From contig JAKSZT010054568.1 in NCBI GenBank assembly GCA_026826555.1, positions 8,771,318 to 8,835,317 of the forward strand: a stretch of DNA of 64,000 nt, in the 5' to 3' direction. The translations under genes were made by a program, and so were the position numbers. This stretch comes from Tolypeutes matacus (taxonomy: Eukaryota > Chordata > Mammalia > Cingulata > Chlamyphoridae). Positions 46,596 to 57,600 of this stretch are shown here, in pieces (the first letter of the stretch is position 1; each line of letters begins with the position of its first letter). The notes below the pieces were generated by a model. The model ran no database searches, was not told the origin of the DNA, and saw only the letters and a program-made list of their open reading frames with translations.

Positions 46596-46849
46596 TTACG
46601 AGCCTCACCTAAGCCCTCTCGGAGGGACCAAGTCCCCTCGTGGCATTGGGCAAGGACAAAAAGCACAGCTTTGCTTCCAGCTGAGGTCGACACGGCTCAG
46701 TTTTACTGGCTTTGGGTCTTGGGATGGAGCCACTGAGCTGGAAGGACCCCAGCTGTGAGCCTACAACAAGGGAGTGATTTGTCATGTCCTTTCCACTCCT
46801 TTTCTAAGAAAATGCCAGCGGCCTGAGGGTCTCTGGCTCCCAAGTGTGC
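46596..46849. other. Unassigned sequence
   Basis: Nothing recognised. Confidence 0.3.
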
Positions 46850-47045
46850 CGTGGTGCAAAGATTCCAGGCTCTGCAGCCACAGACAGCAGTTTCCTCCTA
46901 AAATACAGTATTTGACACTTTATCTTTCTGCATCTCCATTTTCCTCTCTCCAAAATGGGGATTATATAAGGACTGAAAGAAGTGATATGTATTGAGCGCG
47001 TGCCTGCCACACGGCAGCCACTCAATAAAAGGCAATTATAACACT
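46850..47045 (+). mobile_element. MIR SINE
   Basis: 'tgcatctccattttcctctc', 'caaaatggggattatataag', 'gactgaaagaagtgatatgt', 'cctgccacacggcagccact', 'caataaaaggcaattata' are in MIR order to its 3' tail. Confidence 0.8.
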
Positions 47046-48103
47046 TTATTATGCACCACATCATCGTGATGTGACATAAAACATACAGTCAGCATTTTAC
47101 ATGCATGTTTCTAAAGTGCATGCTGAGGAATGGCTGCTGTTGGGCTAAAAGGCCTCTGGGACTGACTTCATTTGTGGTATAAATTGATCAAGAAAACGCC
47201 TGCACTCTGGGGAGTTCTCTGCGCTCAGACCAGGGGCCACCTCTCCCAGCAGGTGGGGGAGTGGGGCATTGTGACCCAGCATCTCACACAGACCGACTCT
47301 TCCCCCCTTCTAGGACGTTACACACCCAAGGAAATGCAGTTTCCACAAACCTCTCCCTCGCCAATGCCCCTTTCTCTTCCCTCCGGTGCTATTTTAAGAG
47401 ACAGTGAATCAAATTATTTCAGCAAGAATAGGCTTTCACACTGACATTTCAAAGAGATTGATGTTCATATTAATTATGGACCAATTCTGCCTCTCTCCAC
47501 CAGCAGCTCTTTTAGTTTTTTTCCTGCTGCATATACCTTTATTCCTTTTAAAGTCACCTCCTCGTCAAGTTTCTAGTTCTAAAAGGTTTCTGGAGACTGA
47601 GAGCAACTTTTTGAAACTGTAAGAACTAGAATTTGAAGTTTTCTGTGACTTTTTCAATTCAGATATCATGACTGCCATGTCAGTTCTCTGCTACTTAAAT
47701 CCACAAAGGTTAGAGAAATATATTTGTAAATATCTAGCTATTTGTCAATTAGCCCATTGAGAAACATCTGTGTCTTCGCTAGCTCCTTTGTAATAAGATG
47801 GGAGGACAGGGCTCCACGTGCTCTGGGCCAAGCCTGACTGCAGCGGAGTCCTCCCTCCTCCTTGCCCTCCTCCCTGTGCTCCAGGGAACGGCACTGGCTC
47901 TTTGAACACATGTGGCCACATATGCCGCTGCACAGTGTTTCATCTACCTGTAATTAATATATCATTCCCCTTGCTTTCTCCATTTCTAATCATTGTGCCA
48001 TACTCTGATCTTCCTCTCCTTTCCCAGTTGAGCCAATCTTCTGAGACCACTTGGGTGACGATTCCAATCCTTGAGCTTATTGGTTCCAATTACGCATTGT
48101 AGA
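47046..48103. other. Unassigned sequence
   Basis: No repeat family assigned; 47,940-48,090 is pyrimidine-rich and may be an L2 trace. Confidence 0.3.
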
Positions 48104-48186
48104 GGCGCATGGGGGCTCAGTGGTAGAATTCTCGCTTGTCAGTTCACACATTGTGTGAACCCCAAGGCACTCCTGGGCCTTGCCAT
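48104..48186 (+). pseudogene. tRNA-Gly-derived sequence (5' half plus hairpins)
   Basis: From GCATGGGGGCTCAGTGGTAG through AATTCTCGCTTG the sequence follows the 5' half of a glycine tRNA: acceptor strand, D-arm with A-box-like CTCAGTGGTAG, and anticodon-stem start. After that it departs. GTTCACACA (48,142-48,150) and TGTGTGAAC (48,152-48,160) form a perfect 9-bp hairpin around one base. CAAGGC and GCCTTG further on can pair as well. The 3' half, including a normal B box and acceptor complement, is not intact. It is not a functional tRNA. It may be a tRNA-Gly-headed SINE or a rearranged tRNA pseudogene. Confidence 0.6.
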
Positions 48187-49039
48187 ACCTAGGAACCAGC
48201 CAACTTTTAAGATCTTATATTTAAACATTCCACTCTCTAACTAGAACCTTCTATCTTTCCTGAAACCTCCTTATTGACTCTGAGTAACTGAATTCTGTAA
48301 ACTAATCAAGCCCTGCGGTCCACAGAGCCCGTTCTTGTTCCCTGTCTCCCAGTCCCTTCCTTTTATTTCTTTCTGTGTCCAGCTTAGGCTCATGGTCTTG
48401 AATTCTAATCACTCTTGCCAGTAGCCTCAGCTTTCTTCCCTATTCTCTGTCACGTTCACTTGGAATATCACCAATACGAACCAATCCAGATTGTCTAACA
48501 TCTGGGTAACTTAGCTTACGTTTCTGAACATTGCTGAAGGAAACTACACAACCTTGCAGTTTAGTGCCACGTATATTCAAGGTCACCAGTAAGCTGCGAC
48601 CTCAAGGATTCCCAGGAAGTCTATAAGTTTCTTCTAGCTAGCCTTACCATTTATTTTCATACAAGCTATTTCAAAATAGTCTACTGTTAAAGCGTCATTT
48701 CTCCTAGACTGTCACTGAAGGTGGCTTCATCTCTCCCATCCTCTCCCTCCTTCTCTCTCTCTCTTTCTCTCTGTTTCTAATGTATACACACCCCACACCA
48801 CACTCACACTCAGAGGAAGGAATGGGATCTAGTAGAAATTCCCTCAACTGTCAGGCACCATGCCTACAACTCTCAAAAAAATTCATTCTAAACTGGGATG
48901 ACTTCCCCTCTTATTCACTCCTTAAGCCAATGAAATTCCTCTTCTGCCTCATTATGACACTGAAAATCTTTCAGTAGACCCCCAAGGACCTCCCTCTTGC
49001 TCAGAGTCAGGAACACGTTTCAAGGCTTGTCTCTCTCTC
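48187..49039. other. Unassigned, pyrimidine-rich sequence
   Basis: A (CT)n-like run at 48,750-48,772. Text such as 'tgtccagcttaggctcatgg' suggests an old LINE relic, not assigned. Confidence 0.3.
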
Positions 49040-49205
49040 ATTATTTTTTCCCCTGTGATGGCTCCCTCATCTGTTTGCTCATATTCATTGTCTGCTCATT
49101 ATCTATTTGTTTTTTCTTTCGGAGGCACCAGGAACCAAACCCAGAACCTCCCACGTGGGTGGTGGGCACTCACGTGCTTGGGCCACATTCGCTCCCTGCT
49201 CGTTT
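49040..49205 (-). mobile_element. DAS-type SINE
   Basis: On the plus strand: a tail part with 'gtctgctcattatctatttg', then 'aggcaccaggaaccaaaccc', 'agaacctcccacgtgggtgg', and the tRNA-derived end 'tgcttgggccacattcgctc'. Compare the copy at 58.69 kb. The T-rich stretch at about 49,109-49,117 marks the A-rich internal linker. Confidence 0.8.
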
Positions 49206-50760
49206 TTTAATTGTTTGTTTGTTTGTTTGCCCCGCTCCCCACACCTCCCACACTAACAACATCCTTCGTTAGTGAGGTACATTCATTGCAGTTAACACAT
49301 TGGGGAGCACTGCCACCAAGCATGGACTAAAGTTTACATTGTAGTTTACACTCTCCCACACAGTTCTGTAGGTTATGACAAGATCTATAATGGCCCTTAT
49401 CTGTCACTGCAATGTCATTCAGGACAATTCCCAAGTTCCAAAAATGTCCCTCTATTACTCCTGTTTTTCCCTTTCCCTGCCCTCAGACACCTCTAGTGGC
49501 CACTGTCTCCACATCAAAGATATGGTTTCTTCCATTTCTAGAATTACAAGTCTATAGTAGAATACCAGCAAGTCTACTTTAGTCTATAGTTCATTCCCCA
49601 ATCCTGAGGATTCTGGGATGGCAATGTCTATTCCACCCCTTACTGAGAGGGGGCTGTGATCCCATAGGGCTGATGGATGGGACTCTCTTGCTTGCAGTTG
49701 CAGATATTCTTGGTTCCTTGGTATGGTCATTGTCCATCATCACCTCCCTTTTAGTTTCTTAGGTGAGACCAAGGAACTGGAGTGTAGGTGTTGCAACTCC
49801 AATGAGATTCAGGGCCCAGCTGGCAAATGGAGAGCCCAAATATTTAAATCTCTTGGATGTACACCTATCAACTGTAGCACCAATTATAGGTTCAAATAGA
49901 AGGACAGAAGCATCATGTATAGGGAAATGATCACTGAGCCCAACTCTGTCATCCTGGGGAGCATAAATTCCCAAGTAGGGCCCACTGACAAGGCACCAAA
50001 CTCCTGAGCTATCTGCCCTGACTATAGTGTTTGGATGTCTCCAGAGCCCTCAAGAACCCTGCTATTTAGGGGTAGTATCTACTTTGGCAGTTAAAGAGAT
50101 CCTGCTGAGACGTGCATAAGTGTAACCTCTGGAATGACCTCCCAACTCACTTTGAAGTCTCTTAGCCATGTAAACTCATTTGTTTTTACCATTTACCCCT
50201 TTTGGTCAAGGTCTTTTTCCAGTTGAATTGCTAGTTGGTGCTTGGTAGTAATCCCTTGGTGCCAGGGAGGCTCATCCCTGGGAGTCATGTCCCATGCTGG
50301 GGGGAAGATAATGTATTAATATGCTGAGTTTGGCTTAGAGGGAGGCCACATTTGGGCAACAAGGAGGCTTCTAGGAGACAACTCTTAGGCGCTCTATCGA
50401 CTAGGCTAAGTTTCAGTTTCAAGAGTAAAGTTTCATATGCACAGTCATCAATATCAAGGGCCAGTAAGTAGACCATCCTCCTTCACTAGTCATTGCCCCT
50501 GTACTCAGGGAATTCTTGCTGATCTATTAGAGAATGTGGCAAAGCTTCCCAGGATGGGAATTTGATATTCCTTTGGTTAGTGTGGATCTCCACCCACCTT
50601 GAGAATGCCCCATGAACATTTGAACACATTCATATGCCTTATATGTATGCCCAGGTGAACTTCCTCCCATGTATCCCCCATCACTGATGCCCCATACCAA
50701 TGATCCTCCGCTGCCACAGTTGTAACCCTTCTGTGATCCAAAATTTCTTTAAAAATGAAG
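49206..50760 (-). mobile_element. Xenarthran-type L1 3' region (likely), truncated
   Basis: It starts with 'ttttttaattgtttgtttgt' (tail side) followed by 'ctccccacacctcccacact', 'agcactgccaccaagcatgg' and 'gtagtttacactctcccaca', which parallel the 3' UTR at 42.45-42.59 and 51.0-51.2 kb. Further on, 'gggaggctcatccctgggag' and 'tcatgtcccatgctgggggg' recur in xenarthran genomes. Whether all 1.5 kb belong to one L1 3' region is inferred. Confidence 0.55.
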
Positions 50761-50930
50761 TCAATAAAATAGCCAAATACAATTAATAAGAAAATGAATA
50801 GTAATGACAGTTTTAAAAATAAGAAATAAAATACAAAAAATTTTTAAAAAATTAAATAAAAATTTGGGATAATAACAATAATGAAAAAATATTTTAAAAA
50901 TGTTTTTAACATTTTCCCTTTCATCACTAT
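50745..50930. repeat. A-rich low-complexity tract
   Basis: 'taaaatacaaaaaattttta', 'aataaaaatttgggataata' and similar A/T-only stretches without a simple period. Confidence 0.7.
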
Positions 50931-51998
50931 AAGATCTGTTGTCCTATATGTACAGTGACACTGTCTTCTGTTATTCCCCCAGTGTCTTTTTTTTTTCATT
51001 TTGTCCTCAAAGAAGTTTTAGGTTACAGAAAAGTCAGGTACCAAATACTGGGGACTCCCATATACCCAACATCCTCCTCTTTCCCCCCCATCCCCTATTA
51101 ATAACATTGTATATGTGGATGGTACATTTGTTACAACTGATGTACAATATTGAAACATAGCTACCAACCATGGTAAATGGTTTACACTATGGTTTACATT
51201 TTGGACCATACACTTTTATAAACTTTGATGCAATTCAGTATGGCCTATATCCATCATAGAAAGATCACGTAGAACACTTCCATCTCCCCCAAAATGCCCC
51301 TTGTTCCATCTATTCTATTCCTCCCTCCCCCTTCTCTTGGGACCCATGACAACCACCAGTCTTCACTCCTTGAAGGAACAAATTCATAGTTACTTGCAAC
51401 AACACTGAGGTCTTGACACACTGGTCTACCCTCCCACATTAGGCATTGCTCATGCTTTTGAGAGACTCCTGTCCCTCTATTTGAGAACATATTGGGCCTC
51501 CCCAGGATGGGAGTCCACCACCTTCCCACTCATTATGTGGCTCTTCACCCACTGATATAACACACTATGGCAAGATGAACACTCACACACTCTCTAGAAG
51601 CCTGCCCCAGGTGAGCCCTGTTCCGAATGCCCCCCACATCCAACACCCCAAACCAGCAACCCTCACTTGCCATATTGCCAACAGAACATTCCAAACATTG
51701 TAGTTTCAACCATGTACCACCAATCCCCAGTGTTCACCTGTTAGCTCCCCCAACCCTTCCCGCCCCCAGTTACATGGACAGTCCAACCCACCCTCCCTAC
51801 CCCACCCCCTGGACAAACCAACACTACCCAACCTAAAAGTATCATTACACCACTGTCATGCCCCTGCACTGTACAGCTACACACTTCCCCCTTATAGATT
51901 TTGCCGTATGGGCATTGGCTGACAACATTCTCTGTTTCTATTTCCTGTAAACCTATCTTCCAGACTCTAGCTCTGTGAGTCTGCTCAATTTGCTTAAT

Positions 51999-54900
51999 TC
52001 ATATCAGTAAGGTCATGTAATATTTGTCCTTCAGTGCCTGGCTTGCTTCCCTCAACATAAGGTTCTCAAGATTCATCCATGTTATCCCATGTGTTAATAC
52101 TGTATTCTTTCTTACAACTGAGTAATATTCCATTGTATGTATATACCACAATTTGTGTATCCATTCATCTGTTGAAGGGCATTTGGGTTGATTCCATGTT
52201 TTGGCAATAGTGAATAATGTCGCTACGAACATTAGTGTGCATATATCTGTTTGTGTCCTTGCCTTCAGTTCTTCTGGATATATACCCAGGAGTGGAATTG
52301 GTGGGTCATATGGTAGTTCTATAGTTAGCTTTCTGAGGAACGGCCAAACTGTCCTCCACAGTGGCTGCACCATTCTATATTCCCACCAGCAGTGGATGAG
52401 GGTTCCCATTACTCTACATCCTCTCTAATACTTGTAGCCCTGTTTTTTTAATAGCCACCAGTCTAATGGGTATAAGATGGTATCTCATTGTAGTTTTGAT
52501 TTGCATTTCCCTAATAGCTCGTGATGTTGAGCATCTTTTCAGTCCTTTTTAGCCATTTGTATTTCTTCTTTGGAGAAGTGTCTATTCAAATCACTTACCC
52601 ATTTTTAAAATGTATCGTTTGTCATTTTATTTTCAAGTGTAGGATTTTTTAATATATGCTGGATATTAGGCCCCTATCAGATATATGGTTACCAAATATT
52701 TTCTCCCATTGAGTAGGCTGGCTTTTTACTTTCTTGGCAAACTCCTTTGAGGTGCAAAAGTTTTTAATTTTGAGGAGGTCCCATTTATCTATTTTTTCTT
52801 TCATTGCTTGTGCTTGAGGTGTAAAGTTCATTTCCTACTACAAGAACCTGTGGATGTTTCCCTACATTATTTTCCAAGGTCTTTATGGTCTTGGCTCTGA
52901 CATTTAGATCTTTGATCCATCTTGAGTTAATTTTTGTATAAAGTGTGAGATGGTGCTCCTCTCTCATTTTTTTGGATATGGATATCCAGTTCCCCAAGCA
53001 CCATTTGTTGAAGAGGCCATTCTCTCCTAGTTGAATGGGCTTGGTGGCCTTGTCAAATATCACTTGACTGTGTATGAGAAGATCTATATCCGAACTCTCA
53101 GTTCGGTTCCATTGGTCAGTATGTCTATCCTTGTGCCAATACCATGCAGTTTTTACCACTGTAACTTTTTAGTATATTTTAAAGTCAGGTAGTGTGATTC
53201 CTCCTATTTCATTTTTCTTTTTCAATATGTCTTTGGATATTCTGGACCTTTTGCCCTTCCAAATTAATTTCATATTTATGAATTAAATATGAAATTCAGT
53301 ACTGAATTTTACTGAATTATCCAATTCAGTAAAGAATGCTATGGTGATTTTTATTGGGATTGCATTAAATCTGTAGATCAGTTTGTGAAGGATAGACACC
53401 TTAATAATGTTTAGTCTTCCTATCCATGAACAGGGAATATTTTTCCATTTATTTAGGTCTTCTTTGATTTCCTTTAACAGTGTTGTATAGTTCTCTGCAT
53501 ATACATCATTTACATCTTTAGTTAAATGTATTCCTAATTATATGATTCTATTAGTTTCTATTGTAAATGGGATTCTTTTTCTTGATTTCCTCCTCAGATT
53601 GCTCATTATTGGTGTACAGAAATGTCACTGATTTTTGCATGTTGATCTTATAACCTGTGACTTTACTGAACTCATAAGCTCTAGAATCTTTGTTGTAGAT
53701 TTCTCAGGGTTTTCTATGTGTAGGATCATGTTGTCTGTAAATAGTGAAATTTTTTCTTCTTTCTTTTCAATTTGGATGACTTTTATATCTTTTTCTTGCC
53801 TCAGTGCTCGAGCAAGTACTTCTAACACCATGATAAATAGAAGCAGTGAAAGTGGGTAACCTTGTCTTGTTCCCAATCTTAAAGGGAAAGCTTTTAGGAT
53901 TTCTCCATTGAATATAATGTTAGCTGTGGGTTTTTCATTTATATCCTTTATCATGTTAAGGATGTTTCCTTCTATTCTTATCTTTTGTAATGTTTTGATC
54001 AGTAAAGGTTGCTATATTTTGTCAAATGCTTTTTCTGTTACTATAGAGATGATCATGTAGTTTTGTTCTTTTGATCTTTTTATGTGGTGTATTACATTGA
54101 TGTATTTTCTTATGTTGAACCATCCTTGCATACTAGGGATGAAACCCACTTGGTCATGGGGTATAATTCATTTGATGTGTTGTTGGATATGGTTGGCAAG
54201 TATTTTTGTTGAGGATTTTAGCATCTAGGTTCATTAGAGAGATTGGTCTATAGTTTTCCTTTCTTGTGGCATCATTTTTTGGCTTTGGTATTAGGGTGAT
54301 GTTTTCATCATAGAATGAGTGAAGCAATGTTCCTCTTCTATTTTTATGGAAGAGTTTAAGCAGGATTGGTGTTAGTTCTTTCCAGAATGTTTGGTAGAAT
54401 TGCCTGTGAAGCTGTCTAGTCCTGGGCTCTTCCTAGTTGGGAGGCTTTTGATGACTAATTCTTTCTTGTTAATTGTGATTGGTCTGTTGAGTTCATCAAC
54501 TTCTTCTTTTGAAAATGTAGGTTGCTTGTGTGTTTCTAGGAATTTGTTCATTTCTTCTAAATTATCCATCTTGTTGTCATATAATTTTTCAAATTATCCT
54601 CTTATGATACTCTTTATTTCTGTGGGGTCAGTGGTGATATCCCCTTCCTCATTTCTTATTTTATGTATTTGCATCTTCTCTCTTTTTATCTTTGTTAATC
54701 TAGCAAAGGGTTTTTCTTTAATACAAGAAGATTGTATTAATCTTCTTGAAGAAGCAGCTTTTGGTTTTGTTTATTTTTTTCTAGAGCTTTCTTATTTTCA
54801 ATTTCATTTAGTTCTGCTCTAATCTTTTTTATTTCTTTACTTCTTCCTTTAGGATTAGTTTGTTGTTTTTTTCCCAATTCCTCCAGGTGTGCAGTTAGGT

Positions 54901-55830
54901 CTTTGATTTTAGCTCTTTCTTCTTTTTAATATAAGCATTTATGGCTATGAATTTCCCTTTCAGTACTGCTTTTTCTGCATCTCATAGGTTTTGATATGTT
55001 GTGTTGTCATTTTCATTCGTTTCAAGGTAGTTACTGATTTCTTTTGAAATTTCTTCCTTGACCCACTGTTTGTCTAAGAATGTATGATTTAACTTCCATA
55101 TCTTTGTGCTTAATCTAGTTCCCTGTTCTTTACTGATTTCTAGCTTCATTCCATTGTGTTCAGAGAAAGTGCTTTGTTTAATTTCAGTCTTTCTGAATTC
55201 ATAGAGACTTGTTCTGTGGCCTAGCATGTGATCTATACTGGAGAATGATCCATGTGCACTTGAGAAGAATGTATATCCCACTGTATTTGGGTATAATGTT
55301 CTGTATATGTCTATTAGGTCCAGGTTCTCTAATATATTATTCAAAGTCTTTGTTTCTTTATTGATTCTCTGTCAAGATATTCTGTTTAATGGGGATAATG
55401 GTGTATTAAACTCCTCTACTATAGTTGTAGAGGCATCTATTTCTCAGCTTAGTTTTTCCAGTGTTTGTCTCATGTATTTTGAGGTGCCCTGGTTAGGTGC
55501 ATAAATGTCTATGATTGTTATTTTTTCTTGGTAGATTACCCCTTTTATTAATATATAGTATCCTTCTTTGTCTCTTACAATAGTTTTTCATTTAAAGTCT
55601 ATTTTGTCTGATATTAGTATAGCTACTCCTGCTCTTTTTTGGTTATTGTTTGCTTGTAAAATTATTTTCCAACCATTCACGTTCAGCCTCCTTGCATCCC
55701 TGGGTTTAAGGTGGGCGTCTTATAGACAGCATATAGATGGGTCATATTTCCTTATCCATTCTGCCAATCTGTGTCTCTTTACTGGTGAGTTTAATCCATT
55801 AAGATTCAATGTTATTATTGTCAAGGAATA
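51999..55830 (-). pseudogene. L1 ORF2 relic, younger copy
   Basis: About 3.8 kb, close to the 1275-codon size usual for L1 ORF2. The endonuclease end (54,982-55,344) keeps IDHMLGHR, the catalytic Asp/His region. The RT (53,625-53,954) keeps RQGYPLSLLLF, but the catalytic FADD box reads FTDN (about 53,730-53,741), losing a metal-binding Asp. Past the RT come KTAWYWHKDRHTDQWNRTES (52,785-53,159), [12 protein letters not shown] (52,649-52,831) and the C-terminal end with [17 protein letters not shown] and YSVVRKNTVLTHGITW (51,999-52,409). Frames change several times. A fold-back filler interrupts the ORF at 53,266-53,333. Confidence 0.9.
53266..53333. repeat. Three adjacent fold-back hairpins inside L1 ORF2
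   Basis: In order: arms AATTTCATATTTA (53,266-53,278) and TAAATATGAAATT (53,284-53,296); an 18-bp perfect palindrome AAATTCAGTACTGAATTT (53,292-53,309); arms TTTACTGAATT (53,308-53,318) and AATTCAGTAAA (53,323-53,333) with a four-base loop. The AATTCAGT motif occurs twice and its complement twice. L1 consensus text flanks it on both sides, so it appears to be a templated insertion. Confidence 0.85.
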
Positions 55831-55899
55831 ACTTACATTAGGTATATTTTCTTTAGGTTTATGTATGCTATATGTTGTTTTTATTTCTATTTTTTATAT

Positions 55900-56950
55900 T
55901 TTAGTTGTTCTTATACTCTCCTCCAACTCTCTTTCTCCTGTTTTTTCCCTTTCCACCTGTAGAGCTCCCTTTAGTATTTCTTGAAGTGCAGGTTTCTTAT
56001 TGACATATTTTCTTAATTTCTGTTTATTTGTGAATATTTTGAGCTCTTCCTCATTTTTAAAAGCCAGGCGGAGAGTTTTGGGTGGAGAGTTATTGGCTGG
56101 AAGTGTTTTTACTTTAGCACCTTAACTATATCATATCATTGCCTTATTGGATCCATGGTTTCAGATGAGAAATCAGCACTTAATCTTATTGAGCTTCCCT
56201 TGTATGTGATGGTTCTCTTTTCTTTTGCTATTTTCAGTATTCTCTCTTTGTCTTGAGCATTGGACAGTTTGATGAGTATGTGTCTTGGAGTAGGCCTGTT
56301 GAGATTTATACTGTTTGGGGTATGTTGTGCTTCCTGGACATATATGTCCATCTCCGTCAATAGGATTGACACCAACACTCCTTCTGTCCCTTTTCCCTTC
56401 TCTTCTCCCTCTGAGATGCCTATAATGCACATGTTTGTGTGTTTCATGTTGTCATTCAAATCCCTAAGTTCCTGCTGAATTTTTTCTATTTTTCTATCTA
56501 GCTGTTCTACTATCTGTTTGATTTCAGATGTATTGTCTTTCACATCTCTGATTCTTTCCTCTGCCCATTCATATCTGTTGTGCGCTTCCAGTGTATTTTT
56601 CTTTTATTTCTTTTTTTATTTTTATTTTGTATTTTCTTTCCAGTGTATTTTTGATTTCTTGGATTGTGCCATTCATCACCATTATATCTGTCACCTTTTT
56701 ATGTAAGGTTACAATTTCTTCAGTATATTTTCCCAGTGTCTTCTTAATATCCTTAATCTCTTCCTTCACTTCATTATGTTGGTTCATGATATTTGTCTGG
56801 ACATCTCTGATTAGTCATTCCATGTTCTGCACCTCCTCCTGGTTTTTAGTTTGTTCACTGGATTTTTTTGTTTATTGTTGGTGTCTAGGCACCTGTTTGT
56901 CTTGATGGGTTTATTCAGTTGATTACCTTCTCTCTCTATTCTATGATTTT
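55900..56950 (-). pseudogene. L1 ORF1 relic, younger copy
   Basis: An N-terminal coiled-coil segment reads EEIKDIKKTLGKYTEEIVTL (56,569-56,787). The RNA-recognition and C-terminal domain at 56,136-56,543 reads IVEQLDRKIEKIQQELRDLN, then RPTPRHILIKLSNAQDKER and IRLSADFSSETM. A stop replaces the Trp usually found after the RR(E) of the C-terminal block, and the rest (KPALQEI region) continues beyond it near 55,950. Another stop lies upstream in the N-terminal part. The product would be the trimeric RNA chaperone if intact. Confidence 0.85.
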
Positions 56951-57039
56951 ATTTTGTTGTTGTTTTGTGTGTGGTAAGGTTTCACTTTGACACTTCATTT
57001 CTCTTATTCTATTTCATTGTTGATGTCTATATTCCTTTG

Positions 57040-57600
57040 AAAGAAAAAAAAATTAGGACCAGAGAAAAGGAAAGAGATAGGAAGAGAAAAGAATAATAGT
57101 AATAATAATAGTAAAAGGTAGGAGAGACACTGTAAAAGACCTAGGAAATAGAAAAATTAACATGAGTAAGAAGCACAGAGGAATAAGATTAGAAAAGAAA
57201 GAAAGAAACAAGAAACAGAATAGAGAAAAATATATAGAATGAATTAAAAGGCTGGGATGGTGAGAAGAGGGGAAAAGAAAAGAGAAAAGAGAGAAAGAAA
57301 AAAGTGAAAAAAAAGTAAACAGAAAAAAGGAGAGATAGAGAAATAAAAACATGAAATATTGGGGACCAAATAAAAGTGGTGGAATGAAAGAACAACAATA
57401 GAAAACAAAAATATAAAGATGAAGGAGAGAAAAGAAATAGCATAGGAAGAAATAGCATTTAAGTCAGTGAGCGAAAGAAAAAAAAAGATAAACAAGCAGA
57501 GAAACAAAGGAAGGGGATATACAACAAGCAAGAAACAAGACAGCAGTAACTCATTTTAAAAAAGGAGACAGAAAAATAAAAATAAATAAACACAGGAAAA
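57040..57600. repeat. Long polypurine tract
   Basis: The plus strand is overwhelmingly A and G for about 550 bp (rich in AGAAAAG, GAAAGAAAG, GGAAGAAA words), interrupted by few pyrimidines. On the minus strand translated frames give Phe/Ser/Leu-rich runs (for example 57,053-57,531) that are artefacts. It lies between ORF1 and the GC-rich 5' UTR of the L1. Confidence 0.85.

Noticed and set aside
49206..50760. Possible independent gene or LTR because it is long and has little L1 ORF homology
   Set aside because: Its start parallels L1 3' UTR text elsewhere in the window, there is no TG...CA pair that I can see and no sustained reading frame.
54391..54822. 143-codon plus-strand frame with hydrophobic segments
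   Set aside because: It is exactly antisense to L1 ORF2; antisense of Lys/Glu-rich coding gives Leu/Phe-rich frames.
57053..57531. Three overlapping minus-strand frames rich in Phe, Ser and Leu that look like membrane proteins
   Set aside because: They are the complement of a purine tract inside an L1; composition alone explains the missing stops and hydrophobic look.
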